Positions 56,211-64,000 of a DNA stretch of 64,000 nt are shown here, piece after piece. Numbering within the stretch: the stretch's first letter is position 1; every line of letters starts with the position of its first letter. The notes under the pieces were generated by a model. It ran no database searches. It had not been told where the DNA came from and saw only the letters and a list, made by a program, of their open reading frames with translations. The stretch is from positions 843,564 through 907,563 of the forward strand of contig WOFQ01000009.1 in assembly GCA_012184525.1 (NCBI GenBank), written 5' to 3'. This DNA comes from Xenoacremonium recifei (Eukaryota > Ascomycota > Sordariomycetes > Hypocreales > Nectriaceae). Position numbers and translations under genes: made by a program.

Positions 56211-58040
56211 ATGACGTCCTCCGACGTGCGCGACGTTCTCAACCTCCCCGATGGCCACGCCGGCCCCCGTCCGTCCAAGAAACTGAAGACCTCAGCGCCG
56301 CGCCCAAATCTCAAGGGCCTGGCGCGTGAGGTACACAACTTGGGCGGTGATAATCCAATCGCTCTCGTCCCCGAAGTCACCACCTTCAAGAAGCGCCGCT
56401 TCGCCAACCGCAAGCCCGCCACGAAGTGGGAGATTCGGCCGTTTCGAAACTCGGCGCGCAAGGATAACTTGGTGTTGCGGCACTGGCGTCGAAAAGACGA
56501 CAAGACAGCAGGGGGCCAGCAAGAGGGCGAGGATGGAAACGCGATGGGAAAGACCGAAGGGGAGGGGGAGTTGGAAGACTCCTCATTTGCGCAATACAAC
56601 GTTCAGGTGTCGGTACCGCAGTACAGCGATGACCAGTATCACCAAGTCTTACAGAACCCGGACTGGACGAAGGAGGAGACGGACTACCTGCTAGAGCTTG
56701 TCCAGGACTTTGATCTACGATGGCCACTCATATGGGACCGATACGACTGGAATCCTCCCGCCATGAACGGCGCGGCCGACGCGGACGGCGACGAGAGTAA
56801 GGCCATCGTGCCCGCCACGCGGTCCCGCACCATGGAGGATCTCAAAGCTCGATACTACGAGGTCGCCTCCAAGATGATGGCTGCCCAGAAGCCTGTGCAG
56901 TACATGACCCAACCCGAGTTTGCGCTGCACGAGATCATGGCGCACTTCAATCCTAAGCAGGAGCAGATACGCAAGGACTTTGCGCTCAATGCCCTGACGC
57001 GATCGCGCGAGGAAGCCCGCGAGGAAGAATCGTTGCTCCTGGAAATTAAGAGAATAATGGCGCGAAACGAACGCTTCAACGAGGACCGACGCGAGCTTTA
57101 CAACCGCCTGGATTACCCTAGGACGGATACCGATATCAGCGCATTCAAGACGTCGAATGGCCTACAGAATCTGCTGCAGAACATGATGACTGCGGACAAG
57201 TCTAAGAAGCGCAAGTCGCTTATGGCCGCTGAGGGTGCTAGTCCCGCCGCAGCTGGTCCTGCGTCTGCACAGGTAGCGACGCAGGATTCGAGCCGACGCG
57301 AGAGCACTGCTGCGGTATCGACGGGTCACCGAGATTCTACAGGACCAACACCAACGCCGGCAGCGGGTGGAAAGAAGGGCCAGCAGCAGCAACAAGAACG
57401 ACGGAAGTTAAGCACCCAAGAGGAGGTCCTTTACGGAATTACGCATTACGATCGTCTCGGATCTGGTCCGACTTTCAGGACGGAGAAGATCAACAAATTG
57501 TTCTCTCACAAATCCAACCAGCAGCAACTGCGCATCACCAATGCACTTAATGAGCTGGACGTGCCGAGCAAGCTGGCGATGCCAACGGCTGCCGTCACAC
57601 ATCAGTACGAGTTGCTCCTGGGGGCTGTGAACAGTCTCCTGGACGCGCGGAAAGTGTCAGATAAGCTTGAGGCTGAGATCAAGATTGAGAAGGCAAAGAA
57701 AGCAGAGCGGGAGAAGACCTCAGAGCCTGATGGGAGCGCTGACACCTCCGAGGCCAAGACCGCCAACGGCCAAGGAGAGGATCAATCGAACGGCCCCGAG
57801 CCTGCTGCATCACAACCGGGCACTGAATCTGACCCTGCCAAGGCGGCAACAGAAAGTGACGAGACTTCTAAACCTGCAGAGGCCCCGAAGGAGGCGCCGG
57901 AGGCCTCGTCAAACAAGGTGGACGCCAATGGTGATGGCGAAAAGACCGCTCGACCTGGTAGCAGCGGTGCATCGCACAAGCGGAGTGCCAGCGTGTTGAG
58001 CGGTGTGAGTGATAAAAGCGCAAAACGGCAGAAGAAATGA
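56211..58040 (+). CDS. swc4: SWC4/DMAP1 homologue, SWR1 and NuA4 complex subunit
   Basis: Single exon, 609 aa. Swc4 (DMAP1 in animals) is shared by the SWR1 H2A.Z-exchange complex and the NuA4 histone acetyltransferase. The N terminus has SSDVRDVLNLP and KTSAPRPNLKGLAREVHNLG, then TFKKRRFANRKPATKWEIRP (conserved in the family). A SANT/Myb-like domain lies at about 151-180 (DWTKEETDYLLELVQDFDLR, WPLIWDRYDW), followed by TMEDLKARYYEVASKM. A DMAP1-type C-terminal helical region comes after (EESLLLEIKRIMARNERFNE, STQEEVLYGITHYDRLGSG). The last ~120 aa are Glu/Ala/Pro-rich and disordered, ending with a basic SAKRQKK. Length agrees with other filamentous-fungal Swc4 proteins. Confidence 0.95.
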   Translation: MTSSDVRDVLNLPDGHAGPRPSKKLKTSAPRPNLKGLAREVHNLGGDNPIALVPEVTTFKKRRFANRKPATKWEIRPFRNSARKDNLVLRHWRRKDDKTAGGQQEGEDGNAMGKTEGEGELEDSSFAQYNVQVSVPQYSDDQYHQVLQNPDWTKEETDYLLELVQDFDLRWPLIWDRYDWNPPAMNGAADADGDESKAIVPATRSRTMEDLKARYYEVASKMMAAQKPVQYMTQPEFALHEIMAHFNPKQEQIRKDFALNALTRSREEAREEESLLLEIKRIMARNERFNEDRRELYNRLDYPRTDTDISAFKTSNGLQNLLQNMMTADKSKKRKSLMAAEGASPAAAGPASAQVATQDSSRRESTAAVSTGHRDSTGPTPTPAAGGKKGQQQQQERRKLSTQEEVLYGITHYDRLGSGPTFRTEKINKLFSHKSNQQQLRITNALNELDVPSKLAMPTAAVTHQYELLLGAVNSLLDARKVSDKLEAEIKIEKAKKAEREKTSEPDGSADTSEAKTANGQGEDQSNGPEPAASQPGTESDPAKAATESDETSKPAEAPKEAPEASSNKVDANGDGEKTARPGSSGASHKRSASVLSGVSDKSAKRQKK

Positions 58041-61000
58041 TAAAATCTTGTGGAGGCAATGCGGTCAGCGTTCTATGAGGAACAGGATGTGAAACCGTGA
58101 CAGGAACTTTTGGCCGGCGGAGTCCCCGAATGTGTAAGTCCACTTCGGTAGTTGAAGCGTCTGTTTATGTATAATAGGGATAATATAAGGCGTAGGCGGA
58201 TACTGGAAGGATTCGAAACGACGTATGATACCGACAGGGTAAACCTAAATCGAAACGGAACTTGATGCAACATGTTTCTTCCAATGTGCCGAATGAGTGC
58301 CGAGTGTCCATTGGGATGGGAAGCCGTCTCGGCATGAAACTATGCATCGAGCTGTCACGGGCGGTTCGCCATCGGATCTGTGCCTGTGCATCTTACAGTT
58401 TAGTTGCCCTCGTGGCGGGAGACTTAGACCGGTGGAGACACTCAGGATTTGGACAACCTGCAGACCGAATGGTTGCAACATGCCTCTGATGTCAAGAGAT
58501 GACGTCTGTTTAAGACTCTGCAGGTCGTCGGCGGCTGCAGTGAGGCTCATATCCGGTTAAGGTAACTGTCGCTAAAATAGGACCAACCACAGCCATGGAA
58601 CCGAGATCAGATAGGAGATCGAGTGGACATGGTCCCTGGGCAAGGGGTAACCGCCCAGCCATGAGCCTCATGCAGGCAACAATCCCAACTTGGGAGGGGT
58701 GTAGGACTGGGGTGGAACGGGAGCGCTAGGCAGTGTGATGAGGGCATCACCATGCAGCACCAGGTCGAGGCCTTGACGTAGGGCAGGTGTTCGTGGGGGA
58801 GTCATTACGGAGGAGTCTCTCGAGATGCAGAGACGCCGTCATGGGCGTCAAACCGGAGGATTGGATTCGACAGAAGCGGGGGATATCGCCGTTGGCATGC
58901 TCAGCGAGACGCCCGGTGTCGTTGCAACCCTGCAAGACGGGCGCGCTTGTCGTCATGGGCTCAAAGATCTGCCACCGGTGCCTTGCATAAAGACCCCGAG
59001 AACGAGGGGATGGAATGTAGCCGACGGCTGTGACTCAGCCTTGGCATTCAGGGGCACTTGCCGTAGAATGACGTGCAGGCACATGGGCGGTAAAGTAAGG
59101 AGGGTGTGTAGGTCTGCAGTATCGTGTCAAGAAGAAATGTTCTAGAAACACGCGGGCGCTTAGGCAGGCGGCTAGGAGATTGACGTAGAATCACCTCTTG
59201 TCATTGGCTGAAGATGATGGAGGGTCTGCGACGGACCTGCAGATCAAGCAAAGCAGTCGTGTGGAGTAGGATTGCAGCAATGAAAGATTGATGGATGAAA
59301 GGTCTCTGTTGTAGATGTCGTGCTATGGTGTTGAGGCTCTGGGGGTAGGAAACGAGGTTGGATCGAGGTCTAAGTTGGGGTGAGGAGTGAGGATGTGATT
59401 GGTGTGACGAGGGTGCCTCCTTCCCTCGCCGGAGCCACCCAATTACCTCAGGTTCCAGGGCCAACCAGATTGGAAGGACCTGGAGTGTGCCTTCCCTGAC
59501 CTAAGTATGAAGTTGATGATGTCTTTCTAAGGGAAGGTGAGGCAGGAGAAACCCTAGAGACTCACGTGAGCCACGGAGTGCGGTGCACCATTTTATTCCA
59601 TTATTCTTTTCTTGTCGTTGAAGTTGTTCGTTCCATTTCCAGCTCATCGACTACCTATGACTGGGTACCTTGCCTGCAGACTCACTCCCAGGTTCACTCG
59701 AAGTACCGCTTCAGGCGTCCCGCTAGCAACCCCCTCAGTTGACGGCGGTCCCCGGCCTCAACCGCGCTTGGGACGACCTGCAAATCGCTAAGATTTGGCC
59801 CCCGAGGTCCTCCAACCCCAGCTCTCACTGGCTGGCGTCCAACAACCAACACGCTCGCTAACAGCGCCTGTCCATACGCCCCGCTTTAACCACAAAAAGG
59901 GGGGCGACGACTCGGCGGGATGCGACTAGGGGACGCCAGGCTGGACATCCGTTTGGATGAGCATGTGCAGCATCGAATTGGGTGGGCGGGGAGGAAGACG
60001 GATCCAATCATGGATGTTACTGTACCATCTTTGGGCAGACGGTAACCAAGTCCAAAAATCATCCTGGTTTCCGTCAACACTGACTCGGGGTAGGCTGTGA
60101 CGGAGTGAAGGACACTCACAGCGATGGCCATATAGCAAGTCAATCTGATACTTGAAATCCCTACGGCTGGCGCGAGCAGAGCTGCGAGGAATCAGGCTAT
60201 TGCTTGTAAAATTACCAATAATTCTGCCTCGGCAGGCAACTCGCATCTCGAGGCGCATTCACAACCAACAGGCGGGGCCGGAGGGGATTCCATCAGGTCT
60301 CTAGTTGGCTGATGCCATCAGTAGGGTTGCATGCAATCCTTCCTCATCCCTTCCTCCTACCACGATTCACCTTGGAACGAAGTAAGAAATAATATCGGTG
60401 GTAGAACATTGGCAGATTCCAAGGTCGGTGAGCCATCGCACATCGAGAGGAGCACAAAGCCCCGGCGCCAAGCATCCGACCAAGCTTCAACTCCAGCTTC
60501 AGCTTCACATGCGGTTAGAGATGACAGAGATGGCCAGCTTAATTATGAGCTCCGAAAACCGACGGATGCTTTTGGATTTGCGTCTTTATCCTAGTTGTCG
60601 CGAAATCAGACTCAATCCTTCGAGTCAGCACTTGCGCAAGTACCTCCAGCACCTTTCCGATGTGGTCCATTGATTGGTGCCAAGCATGACTATTGGTGAG
60701 GGTACATACTCCGTACTGAATCTGAGATCCGAGGGGAGGAAGAATTCCTGGCTCAGAGCGCAGCTTCCTTCCAGTATTTTATCGCACTCTCCAGAACGCC
60801 TACCTTAATGATTTGATCAGTTCATGGTCGTTCGGGACTCGCCCGAGTTAGTTCCTCGCCCCGAGCTCATCCCCGTTGTCCCGCAGTTGCGTTAGACTTG
60901 GCTCACACGATGGTGCTCCAAGCGCCAACTGGCCAAGCGTTCATGATTTGCAGGTACCGTGAGGGATGATAGCTCGTGTCTGTTCCTACCGGATATTCTC

Positions 61001-63890
61001 GCATCATCATAGCCATGGCGATATCCTAGGTGCGGGAAGCGCGCTATGCATTCCGTCTTCGGGTACATCAACTCCCAACTTCAAAATAGCTGTTCTTGTC
61101 GCGAATTTCTACAACATTGACTGGCTATCAAACCGTTTTACAACACAAAAGCGAGCATCCCCCTCATTGTGTAGCCAATCACAAGTCGGAGGCCGCTTAA
61201 CTCCACAGGGATTGACCTGCGGCGGTAAAAGGATCCTCTGTCGGTCGGGGGTCATCTTCTTTGCGACAAGCGCTTCCCTGTAACGATCACTGGGATCGCA
61301 CGGCTGTGGATTGTGGCGAGTGAGTTTGAGGGACGCAGAACGGTTCGCCAACGATTTCCTGTTGATCCAGAGCCAGACCAGCAAATTCAGCCCGTTCGTC
61401 AAAAAAGCCTATCTACGTATTCGTACTCCATACATGGAAGTTGGACGTAATATGGGAAACTGTGGCGGATCGAAACGGCATTGTTGCGGTAGCACACGCG
61501 TCGGCGACAAGACGAGAGACGGTCACTTACCGTTTCTATTATTATCACCGTCACATCCTCGGTGGATGCTATATCGGAAGATTAAACGCCTGTCCTCGTT
61601 TCATCCGGACCGGCATTGAAGAAGAACTGACGGTAGCATTGAGAACCTGTCTGCCCTTCTGGGAGTGTTTGATGAGGCAAATGCGAAGCAGTGATGATTC
61701 GCACAGGATCCCGAAAAAGTGTTGGCTTGAGGACTGGAACATCGGCCTGGTGAGTGGAGAGGGCGGAATCGGCTCGCAGACGGCTCTGCAGCGATCTGGC
61801 TGCACGAAGCATAGCCCCCGGGACAGCGGCGATGATGCTTTAGCAGCTCCATCAGCCCCGGGCCGACAGTTCCAGCTCCAGTCCAGCTCGGCGATGTGAC
61901 AAGGCCGCGAATCAGCCTCAAAGACGACTTCACTCTGATCCATCTGAGCCAACTCCCCGTTGCGTACGTTGACGGATGGGCGCAGTCGACCTCGAAGTGC
62001 GCGTCACCGTCGTCTCCAGCGGAATGGCGTCGTTTAGTCGGCGGTCGACGGCGGGCACGGGCGTTGAGTGGTGAAGCTAGCGAGTGGGAGAGCAAGAGGA
62101 CAAGGTACGTGTCACTGACACAGCCGCGGACGGCGGCGGGCGATACGAGACAACGGTGCTTAGCGTGTTAGACGCGGCGTTAAAACGGACAAGCTTTCGA
62201 CGCTCCCTAGGATTGGTACCACGCACAAGTCGGCTACCGATGAACATGCCGCTGATCTCTACTCACACACCCCCGGTTTCGCCTTCTCATTGGCCGACAG
62301 GGCGACTGGTGTATCTCGCAGCCGACCCTCCTGTGCCGTGCTCGACGTCCTCCAACTGAAGGCTGTTCGCCGGGGACGTGAGACTTGGTCTAGTAATGTG
62401 AGACTCGACGTTTGGCGTTGATCGACAAGTCTAGACTCTGCAACGGATGGGGCGAGGGACGGGGAAGAGACATACTCGCTTTCCCCTGGCGATTCCATCT
62501 GGTGTGTTATCCCGTGCGTCGATTCGACTTCCTGAGATTCTGTCTGATGTCGTTTTTGGGCTTCCGCCCGGCGGCAGCCACGGGAGGCCGAGACTGCTCC
62601 GCTGTGTTGGGTTGGACTTGACCGACCAGGATCTGAGCGCCGCGGTCTTGGAAGCCGTATGGGTGCCACAATACGGACTACGGAGTACGAAGTATTTGGC
62701 TCGAGCTCTCCTTGACCTTGAGCCCGACGCCGGGATAGGAAGGAAGCGTGTGGGTGAGCGAGGACGAAGAGGGCGGAAGAAGACAGGGCACAGAACACCA
62801 AGAAACGTCATGTCGCGTCGCCCCATCTCCGTCGGCAGTGCGGCTTGAAGCAGCGGCAGAGCAGACGAGCTGGTGTAACATGGGGGGCGGGGAGCGTTTC
62901 CGGGATGCTGATGAAGGGCGCTGTCGGCCGGCGTGGAAGGGTTGGAGCTGGAGCGTTTGATGATGCACCGGCTCATCAACCTCTTACAGGACGGGCGGCT
63001 GGAGATCTCGCGCTATGCTATAAGCCGTTTGTTAAGAGAACGATCTTGCCAGAGCACAGAAACGAAGGCCCTACCAATCATCATCAACGACGTCACGGAA
63101 CGCCTGTCTCAGCGGAGGTTGAGAGCCCGACGGAGAGTGCAATGAGACAAAACGAGCAGAGCTAGCAGGGGGCTTGTCACTGGAGAGCGACGACCTGAGG
63201 TCAATTTGAGCTAACATGAGAGACCCAAGGCTGTGCCGCGACACCGCGTTCTTTGAGGCTGACTACTGAGCGTGAGGAGAGTTTAGACTTGCCTTGAGCG
63301 ACGGCGTTGGCTGGTTTCCCCTCCGCTTCCGCTTCCTCCTTGCCGTTGATTAACAGAGGATCGATCGGTTGACTCAGCAAGCATATCGCAAATGTTGCAT
63401 TTATAGAAGAGAGCCACTAGGATCGCGAGGCCAGTTCCTGGCATCGATCTTGTCAAGAGATGCTAATGCTGGTCCCAGTTGATGCCGGGGGACCAAGATG
63501 AAAACGAGTCGTCGACCTTACCCTTGGGACCAACTGACGGCGGGTGTACAAGGGGAGGCCGGGGGGGAGTGGCCGCGGCACCTGAATGAGGGGGTGAGGC
63601 TAGGGTGTACATCCAGACGAGCTCGTACCCTCTGACAAGGTCCTCCATGTCTCCTGTCTCTGAGGATCTGTCTTGTCCAGCTGCTGGGGATGGGACCAGA
63701 GGGAACGCTACAGAACCAACGAGCCAACGATACGAGAGGGAGCCTGTGCTCTGGAGCTTAATTGTGACCAGGAACTGCGACTCATCACGCATAGAAGTAC
63801 TGGCGATGGACGGATGAGAAGCCGGGGCCAGAGGAGGCAGAGCAGAGCGCGCATCACAGATGTAGTCTGCAAGTACCTCCGGAGTGACGG
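58041..63890. other. ~5.9 kb gene-free interval at the right end
   Basis: Only short, motif-free frames; none joins through splice signals and no transposon protein is visible. TACTCCGTA occurs at 60707 and its inverse at 62679. Confidence 0.55.
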
Positions 63891-64000
63891 CTGCGACCCC
63901 CCCCCCCCCCCCCCCAAACGCCCCGCCTCCCCCCCCCCGGGGGGCCCCACTGGGGGGGGTCGGGAGGGGGGGGGGGGGGGTTGCGGGGGCCCCAGAGCCC
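63891..64000. other. C/G homopolymer-rich end, probable sequencing or assembly artefact
   Basis: A run of about 20 C, followed by further C- and G-runs and mirror-like C/G blocks, with almost no A/T. Nothing like it occurs elsewhere in the window, and it falls exactly at the end of the sequence. Confidence 0.7.

Overview
This window is genomic DNA from a filamentous ascomycete (Pezizomycotina). The evidence is short (42-73 nt) GT-AG introns with RCTRAC-type branch points, single-copy housekeeping genes on both strands, and protein sequences that read like known filamentous-fungal orthologues. The C2-domain (Fic1/Inn1-like) protein and several others look closest to my recollection of Sordariomycete proteins, but this is only an impression and the class is not secure. 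There is no sign of bacterial operons, CRISPR, rRNA or confident tRNA genes, and no secondary-metabolite cluster.

Layout. 0-7.6 kb is a compact gene block: the 3' end of a MARVEL-like membrane protein, a repeat-rich hydrophilic protein, autophagy gene atg5, a WD40 protein of the CSA/ERCC8 DNA-repair family (convergent with atg5), and a small nuclear-looking protein of unknown function. 7.6-20.5 kb is a ~12.9 kb gene-poor interval ending in the leader of a large Zn2Cys6 transcription factor (20.6-24.3 kb, six exons). 25.9-31.4 kb is a five-exon DDX60-like (Ski2-like superfamily 2) helicase on the minus strand. 31.4-33.9 kb is the most unusual part: a mosaic of broken gene fragments (topoisomerase II, clathrin heavy chain, an unknown intron-bearing gene), duplicated pieces that resemble the adjacent helicase locus, and arrays of a 20-bp minisatellite that also occurs, inverted, at 4.6 kb.

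34.2-47.8 kb is again gene-dense: UTP15, a C2-domain cytokinesis protein, a free methionine-(R)-sulfoxide reductase with a 5-nt microexon, a LETM1-like mitochondrial protein, a peroxisomal SCP2 protein, a nitronate monooxygenase and a Kv-beta-type aldo-keto reductase. 47.8-52.4 kb is non-coding and leads into a membrane-anchored casein kinase I (YCK type). A p24-family cargo receptor and SWC4 (SWR1/NuA4 subunit) follow, and 58.0-64.0 kb has no recognisable gene. The last ~100 bases are C/G homopolymers that look like a poor-quality contig end.

The genes are mostly unrelated housekeeping functions. The only loose functional grouping is the run of redox and peroxisomal enzymes between 40.8 and 47.8 kb. 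All exon boundaries were derived by eye from splice signals, reading-frame continuity and remembered family motifs; no alignment was run.
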